Shown one piece after another: positions 28,252 to 37,917 of a DNA stretch of 64,000 nt (within the stretch, counting starts at the first letter, position 1; every line of letters begins with the position of its first letter). Position numbers and translations under genes: made by a program. Below the pieces are notes generated by a model that saw nothing but the letters and a program-made list of their open reading frames with translations, did not search any database and was not told the origin of the DNA. Source of the stretch: Henningerozyma blattae CBS 6284. Lineage: Eukaryota > Ascomycota > Saccharomycetes > Saccharomycetales > Saccharomycetaceae. The stretch lies in NCBI RefSeq assembly GCF_000315915.1, contig NC_020187.1, positions 558,001 through 622,000 of the forward strand, in the 5' to 3' direction.

Positions 28252-29121
28252 TCAAATCATGAATTCGTTGATCCCAATACCAGTTGAGACCATTTCCCAC
28301 ACACCAGACTTCCTTCTAATGGAGTTTCTGAAAGTGAATTTTCCTGCCATGTTTTTTTTTGAGCCTGCAAAATTATATATGTTCTTTCTCCTTCTTTGTT
28401 TCTCCATCAACTGACTATTATCTTTAGTCAAATGAACCGTATTTTCTGTAGTTAAGAAATCATCAATCGAAATCTCTGCATTTTTCGGTGAATTATCCTG
28501 TGTAATAATAGTTGTTAGCGAACTATTGTTTTGAATATTAATAGTAGTTGTAGTATTATTATTTGAGCGCGTTTCTTTTTTGAAATGTAGACTCGGCGCA
28601 TCATTATCTACGACAACCGTATCAGGTGCCAAATCTACAGTTTTCCAGAAATCCTTATTGCTAAGCAGAAAATCTGTATCATCTGTGGCAGTTCCATGTG
28701 CTAGGTAATTTGAATTAAGAGTAGTAGATGCAGGTGTGTTTATTGTAGGGAGATTTGATGGTTTAGTGAAAACAGGTAGTTGGGCATGAATAGGTGATAG
28801 AATATCATCGATATCATCATCGTCCTCTTGGTCAGTTATTGGAGTAAAAAGCATATCTTGTTCTATAGTCTTTGTGTCAAGTATGGTTGTGGTTGAGGGT
28901 GCCCCGTTGTTTTCTTCGGGACTTGTGGAATTCACAGGGGAAGGAGGTAACGAAGGGGTAATTTTGATAGTGATGGGTTGTATATCTTGCTTTGTGATGA
29001 TACTATTTGAGATCTTGAACGCCTTGCTGTTATGTTTGGGTTTTGAAACAGTGCCCTTAGATCTCAGAGGAGATTTCTTCATTTGCGTCGTGTTATCGCC
29101 AGCATCTTCCAGACCGGACAT
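28252..29121 (-). CDS. Uncharacterised Ser/Thr-Pro-rich protein
   Basis: A 289-residue protein that I do not recognise. It is Ser/Thr/Asn-rich and largely disordered. It contains several S/T-P sites (KKSPLRS, PPSPVNS, FTPIT, ILSPIH), an acidic run (DQEDDDDIDDILSP) and a phenylalanine/tryptophan patch (NKDFWKTVDL). The basic, better-ordered C-terminus (residues about 235-289) includes KQRRRKNIYNFAGSKKN and RNSIRRKSGVWEMV, the part most likely to be conserved. Start is the ATG at 29119-29121. It lies at the join between SYT1 (chromosome XVI-type) and CKS1 (chromosome II-type). Third-position base use looks coding and the frame is long, so a real gene is likely. The CDK-like sites suggest, but do not show, cell-cycle phosphorylation. 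Confidence 0.75.
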   Translation of the reverse strand: MSGLEDAGDNTTQMKKSPLRSKGTVSKPKHNSKAFKISNSIITKQDIQPITIKITPSLPPSPVNSTSPEENNGAPSTTTILDTKTIEQDMLFTPITDQEDDDDIDDILSPIHAQLPVFTKPSNLPTINTPASTTLNSNYLAHGTATDDTDFLLSNKDFWKTVDLAPDTVVVDNDAPSLHFKKETRSNNNTTTTINIQNNSSLTTIITQDNSPKNAEISIDDFLTTENTVHLTKDNSQLMEKQRRRKNIYNFAGSKKNMAGKFTFRNSIRRKSGVWEMVSTGIGINEFMI

Positions 29122-29451
29122 CGTTGTTTAATTGAGATATATAGAGGGAGGGAGGGAAATTAAAAAAAAAGCGACCTAGAATATTTAGTAATACAAGCAA
29201 CAGCGTGTTTGACGTTGAGTTGTTTATATACAAAGAAAAGAGTCTACGCGATGATTAAGAAATCTCGAAGGATCGCGTCCAATAAACAAGGTTGGAGTGG
29301 GGATAACAGTAGTAATCTCAGAGTTTAAGCTTAATAATGGACAACCATAGAAATTCTCGTAGCACAACCAGTTACTCCCGGTTTATTTCAACCAAGTCTT
29401 TTTTTTTTTTATTTTCATTTTAATTTCTTTTTCCTATTGCTAAATAAAACG
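29122..29451. other. Promoter region between two unrecognised genes
   Basis: A 330-bp divergent region between the 289-residue and 76-residue genes, with a poly-T run near 29400 directly before the small gene. No further features were seen. Confidence 0.45.
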
Positions 29452-29682
29452 ATGGAAAAAGTGAAAAAAATCGATGACTTACCGGATTCGGTAAAATTGC
29501 GCAGTATCGAAATTTTTCACTCTGCCATTCCAAACAGCGAAAAAGTCCCAATTGATCCAATGATTTCGCAGAGAAAACCCGGAGCCCGGAAGGATCGATC
29601 GCAGGAACTGTCAGGAAAAATACAGGGCCGCCGCAAATTTGGAAAATCTGACACGGCTGATTTTGTGACGCGACATTCTTGA
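29452..29682 (+). CDS. Small basic protein of unknown function
   Basis: A 76-residue frame from the ATG at 29452, in good context (A at -3, G at +4). The frame is open upstream only with non-ATG codons. The protein is basic and hydrophilic, with no membrane segment. It has an acidic/hydrophobic N-terminus (KKIDDLPDSVKLRSIEIF), a Pro-rich centre (PIDPMISQRKPGARK) and a C-terminus with GRRKFGKSDTADF. The frame is noticeably richer in G/C than the flanking AT-rich DNA, which supports coding. I do not recognise a family. It is convergent with CKS1. Confidence 0.55.
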   Translation: MEKVKKIDDLPDSVKLRSIEIFHSAIPNSEKVPIDPMISQRKPGARKDRSQELSGKIQGRRKFGKSDTADFVTRHS

Positions 29683-29922
29683 AGGGATGGCTTCTTTTCT
29701 TATCGATCTAATTTAATCTTGTCTATTCTATTCTATTCTAGTCTTGTCTAGGCTAGACTAGTTTAGTCTGGAATATAATCTAAGACGTATAATATAATAT
29801 AGCATCATATCACATACTGCAAAATAGTATGTATTATATATAATAATGGCGTATAGAATGGTTATAGAGTAATATGTATTGCGTTGATGCAACGTGTTAT
29901 GGAAGTAGGCTACCTACAGTGC
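29683..29922. terminator. Convergent 3' region before CKS1
   Basis: A 240-bp AT-rich gap with a CTATT/CTAGT repeat-like stretch (about 29717-29770) and TATATA elements. It is the likely 3'-end signal for two convergent genes. Confidence 0.4.
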
Positions 29923-29971
29923 TTATATATGTTGTTGTTGGGCTTGTTGTACTTGCTGTTGTGATTGCTGT

Positions 29972-30012
<41 letters not shown>

Positions 30013-30369
30013 AGCAGCAGCGGCAGCAGCTCTTAACTCAGCCTCGTAGTTTAAAGGCCGTTTGAATAGTAGAATATGTGGTTCGGGGGCATGACATTCG
30101 TAATGAACCCATCCCAGTGATTGAGTCACTCCAAGTCCTCTCCATTCATCTTCTGTTAATATACGTAGCGTACCAGTCTCTGAATCAAAGTAGTCGTTGG
30201 GAATCACTTTTAACATGGCTTTGGGAAGCATGACGTGTCTATATTCATGTGTGTCGTCTGCATATCTAGGAGAATAATGGATTGCATCTTGGAACTCTAA
30301 ACATCTGGCCCTTTCTTGGTCAGACAGCTTTCTACCCTGAAAAGAATGCGGATGGTAAAGCGATTGCAT
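29923..30369 (-). CDS. CKS1: Cyclin-dependent kinase subunit Cks1
   Basis: Cks1 binds Cdc28 and directs multisite phosphorylation by recognising phosphothreonine-containing substrates. The 148-residue protein from the ATG at 30367-30369 starts [15 protein letters not shown], in line with S. cerevisiae MYHHYHAFQGRKL. The frame is open upstream without an ATG. Conserved blocks are [37 protein letters not shown] and [20 protein letters not shown], so the HxPEPH beta-hinge is intact. The C-terminus is a poly-Ala then poly-Gln tract, which S. cerevisiae Cks1 also has. Divergent from HSL7, as in YBR133C/YBR135W. Confidence 0.97.
29929..30032 (-). repeat. Gln/Ala-coding repeat at the 3' end of CKS1
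   Basis: A CAG/CAA-type triplet run encodes about 18 consecutive Gln and further interrupted Gln, preceded by a run of Ala. It is likely to be length-variable between strains. Confidence 0.85.
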
Positions 30370-30994
30370 GCAGTATATATATGTGGGTGTATCTGGCAAA
30401 GCTCTTGTCGAATTGTATCTTCACACTCGATACGTGTCTATAAATGCCCGTTTTTTTTATTGAAACACGCTTAGAGTTATAACACAGAACTTGAACAATA
30501 CTTGTTCAAGTACAAATACATAAATCTAACAAAGCTAATGATTATTTTTAATTTTTTTTTTCATTAGATCTTGGCATTAACGCGTCGTTGCTGTGAGTTT
30601 CTAATTTTCCAAATTTCAATTTTCATTAGATTTTTTTTCGTGTCAAATTTCATTCCAAAAACGGGCAAAAACAGCCGAGTGTCACGTGCACAAAACAATT
30701 TTCCAATTTGGGATAATGTCAATATTGATAAAAAATTTAAGAAAATACTGAATAATAAAATAATTTTAAAAAAAAAAATAATACTGATGGGGCTAACTTA
30801 GAAGGATTTACATAATAAAATAATCAATAAAAAAAGAAATTAACCAAAAGAGCAAAACACTTCAAGATTTACCACTGAACATATTTGTGTTACCATCCAG
30901 TATTCAATACAAGATAAGGAAATTAAAAGAAGAAAACTCAGATCTAACTAGAGTGTATATTAATTGATTCGAGTTTTGACCCTCTTTCTTTAAA
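30370..30994. other. Divergent promoter CKS1/HSL7
   Basis: A 625-bp shared promoter. It holds an MCB-type ACGCGT (30580-30585), a CACGTG (30683-30688) and several poly-A/T tracts. No other gene was seen. Confidence 0.6.
30580..30585 (+). promoter_or_regulatory. MCB-type ACGCGT site
   Basis: ACGCGT is the Mlu I cell-cycle box bound by Mbp1/Swi6. Its place between two cell-cycle genes (CKS1 and HSL7) makes a G1/S role plausible, but a single site is weak evidence. Confidence 0.45.
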
Positions 30995-33766
30995 ATGCAG
31001 AGTAATGTTTATGTGGGGCTAAAACCTGCCAACAATGAAGATTATAATCCAAATCTACCTGATGAATTCGATTATTTATTATTACCATTGACGAACAATA
31101 GATACAAGTTAAAAGTTAGATCCATTTATAATTCGTTTATCAAGCATTCTCATCAACATGATCAGGAATTGATTATTCCAGAACCACAATTACAAGAACT
31201 CTCAATACCTCCATTTATCGAAAATTTAAATCATTCTTTTATTGGTTTACTTTCATCATGGATAGAATTAGAGAATAATGATCCCATTATAAGAGATTTG
31301 GCATATAAGATACTTTATATAGAATGTAATTATGCCAAGTTTATTGGAATTAAACAAGTTATTTTGGCGCCTCCAAGAAATTTAACAAACTTGAATTATT
31401 ATACTCAAATTGTTTCAAAGTTACTAAATTCAAATATTTTCCAAGATTTAAATTTAATCTTATCAATTTCATTACCTCTATTTGAAGATTCAGAACCATT
31501 AGCCACATGGGAATTATGGAATACAATTAGAAAGATTTGTAATTATAATAAATCCTTGACCATATCATTGGCTGTACCAAAGATTAAAACCCCTTCATTT
31601 GTCATTAAAAGATGGCTATCAGAACCTGTTTCATCATTATTATTATCCTCATCTATCTTTACCAAAAATAATCACAACTATCCTGTATTAAATAAGTTTA
31701 ATCAAAATTTAATTTCTAATTTCCAGAAGATTAATGCTAATAATTTATTAAATTTAAATGAATTATCAATCATTTTACATGGTATTGAAAAAAATTCGAA
31801 TGATATCAAAGGTGGGAAATTATCCTATTTAGAATATATTAATTTCTTATTAAGAAAAGGGGACAGCTTAATGCTATTAGCTGAAGAAAATTCCATTGAA
31901 CCTATGTCAGATAATACCACAAATTCAAATAACAACACTACATCCTCAGGTATCACCAATGCTACAAATACTGACAACAATAATAACAGCAACGGTAACA
32001 GCAATAATAATAATATTATATGTTTGGAACAATTGAATTTACCAAGATTATTACCACCTTTAAAACCACATTCAAATATGTTAACAAATTTCATTTATAA
32101 AAATTTCGAAAATGATAAAATTAAATATAATTTATATGAAAATGCAATCAATAGAGCTATTTACGATATCAGATTTAAATTCTATAAGGAAAATCCATTG
32201 AATATTTTAATTTTAGGTCCAGGTAGAGGTCCATTAATTGATAAGACCTATCAAATTTTAAAAGATTTAAAAATGCTGGACTTCACCAATATTTATGCCA
32301 TTGAAAAAAACTCAAATGCCTTTTTATATTTACAAAATAAAAATTTCAATAATTGGAATAATAAAATTAAGATTATTAATTCAGATATTTTCCATTGGAA
32401 TCCCACTAAAGATAAAAATGAAAAATTGATTTTCAATCTTTGTATAAGTGAATTATTAGGTTCTTTTGGTTGTAATGAATTAAGTCCAGAAATTCTTTAT
32501 CATATTGAAAGAAATTTTACCTCTTATGGTAACGATAATGATACAATTTTTATCCCAAATTCTTGTTCTTCTTATATTGCTCCAATTTTTTCTCCTTTAA
32601 TGTATCAATATTTATTGAATAAACCATTGAATAGTAATATTACTAATAATACTAATTCTAATTTTTCTGAAGATAATTTTGAAAAACCTTGGGTATTACA
32701 TAATTTACCTTATACAATTGTTTCATCTAAAATTAATGAAATTTGGTCCTTTAAGCATCCAATGCAAAATTATAATACAATTCAAAGTTCAAATTCAGTT
32801 ATAAATCCAATAGAATTATTTAATAAAAATAGTAATTCAAATAATGATTTTAAGATCAAACATAAATGTGAAATCCATGGGTTTATTGGTTATTTCACTG
32901 CAAATTTATATGAGAATATTACATTATCTACTATTCCAACCGATTCAACTATTAAATTGGCTCCAAGTCAATATTCATCTATTTATGATCATCATCAACA
33001 TAATGAAGACTTCAACAATACTATTAACTTGAGCCATACTGTTAATTTAAAATCATGGTCGCCAATTGTATTCCCATTAAGGCAACCATTAACTGTAACT
33101 GATGATACTGAATTACTTATCTATTTGTCAAGAAACTATGACAGATTTGATAAAAAGATATGGTATGAATGGTATGGTGAATCATTTGTATATTTAGTTA
33201 TGTCTAATTTATCCTTGAATAATCATAGTCATAACAATACTACAAGCACAAGTAATAATACAAATACTGATAAGAATAATAGACATTCTCATCGTACAAG
33301 TGGAAGTTCATATTTGGATAAAACTAAAAGATTACAAAACTGTAATGAAGAACAATTTAAGGGAAATGATGAAAATGATGATTATAATGATGATGACATT
33401 GATGATGACGATGATACTAATTTTTTAAATGGTGAACACGAAAATGCATGGCAAAGTGTTAATGATATGCATGATCTAGTGAATTCTAATATGAAAATGA
33501 ATTCTAATGATGACAATAAACCGACATTTAATTTACTCTCAACTAGTCGTAACCATAATAATAATACCGTTAATAATACCACTACCACCACTACTACAAC
33601 TACTAACAATAAAAGCACTAATAGCAATCATAATAATAGACTTAATAATAGAAGCAACTTAACCGATGAAGGGTATGAGGAAGAAGAAATAATTCATACT
33701 AAAGTTAGAACAGGAGTTTCTTTATTGCATAATGTTTCTGGTAAACATTTCAATATACCTCTATAA
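30995..33766 (+). CDS. HSL7: PRMT5-type arginine methyltransferase Hsl7
   Basis: Hsl7 is the yeast PRMT5 homologue; it works with Hsl1 at the bud neck to target Swe1 for degradation and also methylates substrates. The 923-residue protein (827 in S. cerevisiae) has an N-terminal TIM-barrel-like region at about 20-330. The SAM-binding motif I is seen as LILGPGRGPL at about residues 403-413. The post-I acidic residue lies in NIYAIEKN and the catalytic double-E loop in SELLGSFGCNELSPE. A beta-barrel region follows to about 730. Asn-rich inserts (about 305-345 and after 740) account for the extra length. Divergent from CKS1, as in S. cerevisiae. Confidence 0.96.
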   Translation: MQSNVYVGLKPANNEDYNPNLPDEFDYLLLPLTNNRYKLKVRSIYNSFIKHSHQHDQELIIPEPQLQELSIPPFIENLNHSFIGLLSSWIELENNDPIIRDLAYKILYIECNYAKFIGIKQVILAPPRNLTNLNYYTQIVSKLLNSNIFQDLNLILSISLPLFEDSEPLATWELWNTIRKICNYNKSLTISLAVPKIKTPSFVIKRWLSEPVSSLLLSSSIFTKNNHNYPVLNKFNQNLISNFQKINANNLLNLNELSIILHGIEKNSNDIKGGKLSYLEYINFLLRKGDSLMLLAEENSIEPMSDNTTNSNNNTTSSGITNATNTDNNNNSNGNSNNNNIICLEQLNLPRLLPPLKPHSNMLTNFIYKNFENDKIKYNLYENAINRAIYDIRFKFYKENPLNILILGPGRGPLIDKTYQILKDLKMLDFTNIYAIEKNSNAFLYLQNKNFNNWNNKIKIINSDIFHWNPTKDKNEKLIFNLCISELLGSFGCNELSPEILYHIERNFTSYGNDNDTIFIPNSCSSYIAPIFSPLMYQYLLNKPLNSNITNNTNSNFSEDNFEKPWVLHNLPYTIVSSKINEIWSFKHPMQNYNTIQSSNSVINPIELFNKNSNSNNDFKIKHKCEIHGFIGYFTANLYENITLSTIPTDSTIKLAPSQYSSIYDHHQHNEDFNNTINLSHTVNLKSWSPIVFPLRQPLTVTDDTELLIYLSRNYDRFDKKIWYEWYGESFVYLVMSNLSLNNHSHNNTTSTSNNTNTDKNNRHSHRTSGSSYLDKTKRLQNCNEEQFKGNDENDDYNDDDIDDDDDTNFLNGEHENAWQSVNDMHDLVNSNMKMNSNDDNKPTFNLLSTSRNHNNNTVNNTTTTTTTTTNNKSTNSNHNNRLNNRSNLTDEGYEEEEIIHTKVRTGVSLLHNVSGKHFNIPL

Positions 33767-34151
33767 TAATAGTATAGAGAGAAGGAACAGTACACAAATA
33801 TATATTGCAACTTGATGAAGCAAATATTTCCTTTTTCAAATTTGATTGTACTAATAATAAATGTAACATTCTTTTTGTTTTTCAAAAAAAAAAATACCCA
33901 CCAAATGACTTTATTGAAGAAATAATACCTAATTTACAAGATAATATATATAAACGTATTTATTTATACATATATATTTTCTATATTATTAATAACACCT
34001 TAATATGAATAATTTCAATTGAATGATAAATATGAATAAATTATTAAACAAATACTATAGAGATCTATAAATGTAAATGCGGTCTTTATAGATATCAAAT
34101 GTCATGTGAAGAATTGCTGGTCGTTATGCGAAATATACAATGTTGAAATTA
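33767..34151. terminator. Convergent 3' region HSL7/YPR089W-like
   Basis: A 385-bp, very AT-rich gap with TATATA elements (for example near 33797 and 33945). A chance frame runs through it. No supported gene was seen. Confidence 0.45.
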
Positions 34152-36608
34152 TTACCAAGGATTAGCTTCAATTTCAGTATTTGATGACCAAGAAGGTTGA
34201 TTTACGGAAGATGAAGGTAGATTGAAATCTTTAAAATAATCATCACCGCCAATATTATCATTATTATTGGTGGTAGAGTTATTATTTTCAGGATGTTCCT
34301 CATCTATTTGCTCTTTATTTGAATCTTCATCATTTATATCATTATCTTGATCAGCACTTTCATCGTTTCCCTCCCTATCTTCAGTTTCTTCATCTTCATC
34401 TTCCTCATCTTGTAAAGTATTATTTGCATGATAATCGTTATGTTGACGTTTTTTCAAATTATTATCATGAATTTCAAATACTTCATCTTGAATTTCTGCA
34501 GGTAGGAAAGGTTGATAATTATAAATATCTTCTTCAGTAATTATTTTATCATCAGAATTATTATTTAATGGACCATTGAAATCTGATTGTTGTAATGGGA
34601 CGGGTGAATTTGAATTTGAATTTGAATTTGAATTTATGAAATTATTATTTGAAGAAATTTGTTTTTGTGAATTTGCTAAATTTGGAGAATAAACGTTTGT
34701 TAAGTCTTGTATAGTTGGTAAGACTAAATCGGGTATTATTCTTTCTGGCAAATAAGTGATTGAATTTTTTGCAAAATTAGAAGGATTATCTTTTGACTTT
34801 ACTAAATTTGATAATTTTTTCCTTAAAGAAGATTTAAATTTATGTTCGTTTAATTCATAATTATATTTATCTATTGATTTTAATAATTGAGCTGGGGTTA
34901 AAGAAGATAATAAGTTAATAGTATTTTTCAATTCTTCTTCATCTTTTAAAGTTGTTGCTACTTGTAACCACTGTAATAATTGAAATAAAGGTTTTAAATG
35001 GAATTGTGCAATTTTGAAAAAATGTTGATAATAAAATAAAGAATTATCTGTAGAGTAATTATAGTCATTATCTTTTAAAGGTTTATAGGTGGTAATATTT
35101 TTCAATTGGAAAAATTCATTTTGATTGGTAATATTTGTAATATCATTAATTAAAGTATATGGGTAATTTTGCCACATAAAATCATCAATCAATAAAGGTT
35201 TTTCAATATTAATATCATTATTAATGATCCAAGTTTCTAAAGTTGATAAATTTAATCTGACTTGAATGGCTCTTGATCTTGATAATAATTTCATTTTCTT
35301 TGTATGATGATTTATAGTTTTAAATTTATCCTTTAATATAATATTAAATAAACTATTGGCAAACCAATTTATTGACATGGAAAGACATTGTTGTTTGAAG
35401 ATTGGATGAATATCATGCAAATTTAATACATAAGATAAGGCACCAAAGATTTGAACAATTTTGATTGGAGAAGGTTTCATTTGTTCTTCAAAAGATGGAG
35501 GTTTTAAATGATTTATTACTGATGCATCGAAATTTGAAGAAGTAGAAGCTTGATCAATGGAAGTATTGATACTATTTCTTGGGGTAGGATCTTCATTGGT
35601 GGAAAGATTTTCGGTAGAATCTGATGCAGTATCAGTTGGAAGAGTCTCTGTATTATTATTTTCTTTATTATTTTCTTTGAGTTCTTTATTTTCTTTGGGA
35701 TCTTTATTTTCTTTATTCAATTGCTTTCTCTTTTTAAAAAAATTCCAATCATTTTTATACAGAGTATATTTTACATCTTCAATAGAAGTATAAGCTAATA
35801 TAGTTTTATCTAAAGTCGGTAATATTCTTGAATGAATAGAGGAGGTCAATTGAATCATGATAGATTGGATTGTAGTTATGAATTCTTGTAAGATTGAAGG
35901 ATATCTTTTGAAAAAATCTTGATCTTTCACGAGGTAATAGAATAAAAATGAAAGACAGCCTAACCAGTATGATAATGAAACTATATCACCGCCAGAGTTT
36001 GCAGTTGCATTGGAATTTGAATTTGAATTCGATGATTGTTGATTTAATTGAGTAGAAGTGAATGTGATATGGGATAAGATTTTAGTAAAGGATAAGTTGA
36101 TTAATTGTTCTACTAGGGGCTTGGAGTTTTTCTTATGATCTGCATATCTTATACATTGGTACAACAATGCAGCAGGATAGGTCGTCTTGTGTGGGTATCT
36201 AGCTGGTAAAGAGATCAATAATTTCAATAATTCATTAAGATCGAAATCGGCAAATTCCAAATATTGATAACTGATTAATTTTTCAAAGTTGAATTTTTCA
36301 AATGAATAGTCGTTAGAGAGAGGTTCCATATCTGTATTTGATGTGTTGTTAAGAGTTGTTGTGGTGGTGGTAGGATCTTTGTCTAACGAGACACCTGCAA
36401 TATGCATGTTAATATTTTCCAAGATGTCATCGTTGAAATTCTCATTGAAATTATCTAACAAATTATGATTTATATTTAATTTTTCCTTTGTATCATCTAT
36501 GACATTATTCAAAATATCCGTGGCTATCTTTTTCTTTATTTTCCCTGAAACACTATTATCATTCCACGGATCGATATCTATATTGCTTGTATCGAATAGA
36601 TTTGACAT
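34152..36608 (-). CDS. YPR089W: DIL-domain protein, YPR089W family
   Basis: An 818-residue protein (888 in S. cerevisiae YPR089W). The best-conserved region, at about residues 110-480, resembles the dilute (DIL) domain of class V myosins: FDLNELLKLLISLPARYP, YWLGCLSFLFYYLV and FGALSYVLNLHDIHPIFKQQ, followed by WFANSLFNIIL. It has no motor domain. Acidic, Asn/Glu-rich low-complexity segments occur at about 285-340 and 725-800, with an (S/N)n run near 660. No molecular function is established for this family to my knowledge. It sits between HSL7 and AGP2, which are adjacent in S. cerevisiae, so it comes from the sister block. Confidence 0.85.
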   Translation of the reverse strand: MSNLFDTSNIDIDPWNDNSVSGKIKKKIATDILNNVIDDTKEKLNINHNLLDNFNENFNDDILENINMHIAGVSLDKDPTTTTTTLNNTSNTDMEPLSNDYSFEKFNFEKLISYQYLEFADFDLNELLKLLISLPARYPHKTTYPAALLYQCIRYADHKKNSKPLVEQLINLSFTKILSHITFTSTQLNQQSSNSNSNSNATANSGGDIVSLSYWLGCLSFLFYYLVKDQDFFKRYPSILQEFITTIQSIMIQLTSSIHSRILPTLDKTILAYTSIEDVKYTLYKNDWNFFKKRKQLNKENKDPKENKELKENNKENNNTETLPTDTASDSTENLSTNEDPTPRNSINTSIDQASTSSNFDASVINHLKPPSFEEQMKPSPIKIVQIFGALSYVLNLHDIHPIFKQQCLSMSINWFANSLFNIILKDKFKTINHHTKKMKLLSRSRAIQVRLNLSTLETWIINNDINIEKPLLIDDFMWQNYPYTLINDITNITNQNEFFQLKNITTYKPLKDNDYNYSTDNSLFYYQHFFKIAQFHLKPLFQLLQWLQVATTLKDEEELKNTINLLSSLTPAQLLKSIDKYNYELNEHKFKSSLRKKLSNLVKSKDNPSNFAKNSITYLPERIIPDLVLPTIQDLTNVYSPNLANSQKQISSNNNFINSNSNSNSNSPVPLQQSDFNGPLNNNSDDKIITEEDIYNYQPFLPAEIQDEVFEIHDNNLKKRQHNDYHANNTLQDEEDEDEETEDREGNDESADQDNDINDEDSNKEQIDEEHPENNNSTTNNNDNIGGDDYFKDFNLPSSSVNQPSWSSNTEIEANPW
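34611..34635 (-). repeat. TTTGAA hexamer run in the DIL-domain gene
   Basis: Tandem GAATTT units encode an alternating Asn/Ser run. They are in frame, so length changes would be tolerated. Confidence 0.75.
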
Positions 36609-36836
36609 GATGAACTTTGATTATTATACTTGAAATGAATCTAATAAAGGGAACTTTAAAAGAGACTATTTGGAAAACAAATCTTCACAAAACGAAACTT
36701 AATCAATCAATAATAAACAATCCGCCTCAAACTCTCTTTGAAGGATTAATTACTTATTATTAGAACAAGCGACTAAGACATAATAAAACTCTCAACATTG
36801 TGTGAATACAAGGTTTTGCCCATCTAATTTCCCTTT

Positions 36837-36892
36837 CTCTATTCTCTACACTCTATTCTCTACACTCTATTCTCTACACTCTATTCTCTATT
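36837..36892 (+). repeat. 14-bp tandem repeat
   Basis: Three perfect copies of CTCTATTCTCTACA (36837-36850, 36851-36864, 36865-36878), then a partial fourth. Degenerate TCTATTCTC continues to about 36925. CT-rich, in a promoter region. Confidence 0.9.
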
Positions 36893-36949
36893 CAATATTC
36901 TGTCCACTCTCTATTCTCTATTCTTTCAATTCCAAGTTTTCCATTGACG

Positions 36950-36956
36950 TTACCCG
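36950..36956 (+). promoter_or_regulatory. Reb1-type site in the YPR089W-like/AGP2 promoter
   Basis: TTACCCG followed by GGAGGG in a short GC-rich patch. Confidence 0.45.
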
Positions 36957-37410
36957 GGAGGGCCTGGGTGCACGGAAGGCCCCTTCCACAAATAGCAAGG
37001 CGCATAAAGGGCATATATAATTAATAAAAAGGGAAGCCTTTTGTGGAAGGAAATGAGCAACAGAGATAAAAGACCATGAACAATAAACTAGGAAGGTAAA
37101 TGATAAGATAAAAATGAAAAAAACAAAAAAACAAAACAAAAAACAAACAATGTAGAGGGTTTTAGCGGGTTTGTCGTTTGTTGACAGAGGGTTGGTCTAA
37201 TTCCACAGAGGGTTACTTGTATACTTAATCAAAAATATAATTTATCAAGACATAATAATACATTACAACATTGAGATATCCTCTTTTAACATAATTGGTC
37301 TAGTCTTGACGTAATTGGAATCGTCGTCAAACAATTAATCTTGATAATACCTGTAAATAGGTTTGAAACTGGTTTGAAACTGGTTTCCTTCGACATAGAA
37401 TAGGCTTAGT

Positions 37411-37600
37411 ATAGGCCCCGCCACACCACAGAAACAATGGCACGAATGATCTTTACACGCTCTTCTGTGCTGGGTAGTTCTGCGCACACATCTGTGCCTG
37501 CCGCCCCCGCGCATTCCTGTGAAGACGTCATCATCCTGCGGGGTTGCCGTGGCACGCAGAAGACCTGCAGCCCCCCCGCACGGTTCTTTGGGCGACTTTT
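37411..37600 (+). promoter_or_regulatory. GC-rich AGP2 upstream element with CCCCGC motifs
   Basis: CCCCGC occurs at 37416-37421, 37505-37510 and 37574-37579, the core recognised by Mig1/Nrg-type zinc fingers. An ACGTCA (CREB-type) is also present near 37524. Glucose repression of AGP2 would fit its role in carnitine uptake, but this is inference. Confidence 0.5.
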
Positions 37601-37917
37601 CCAATACCTAGGGTAAAATAACCTCGAGAATAATTGTAGTCAATATGGCAAATGATAATATATACCATTACCATATATATAAACAGAACCCAGGTTAGAT
37701 ATCTATCCATATCTTTGTTTAGTTACTATCTGAATCTTACCATCTGTTTTGAATTATGTAATAGATCCATACCCTATACCTCATACAATTAATAGACATA
37801 CAGATACACACAAACGCTCCCTTATTTTTTTCACACTAATTATTCTGTTTCGCTATTTGTTAAAAGAAAGAAAAAAGAAAAACCACAACATAATAATAAA
37901 AAGTTATATTATTTCCA

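Larger units (their letters stand above)
36609..37917. other. Divergent promoter YPR089W-like/AGP2, with GC-rich islands
   Basis: A 1.3-kb region. It holds a 14-bp tandem repeat (36837-36892), a Reb1-type TTACCCG (36950-36956) in a short GC-rich patch and an 11-bp direct repeat GGTTTGAAACT near 37357-37383. A strongly GC-rich island (about 37411-37600) has three CCCCGC motifs, and a TATA-type sequence lies at 37674-37683, about 235 bp before the AGP2 ATG. A short frame inside the island (37335-37604 minus) has no recognisable product. Confidence 0.6.
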
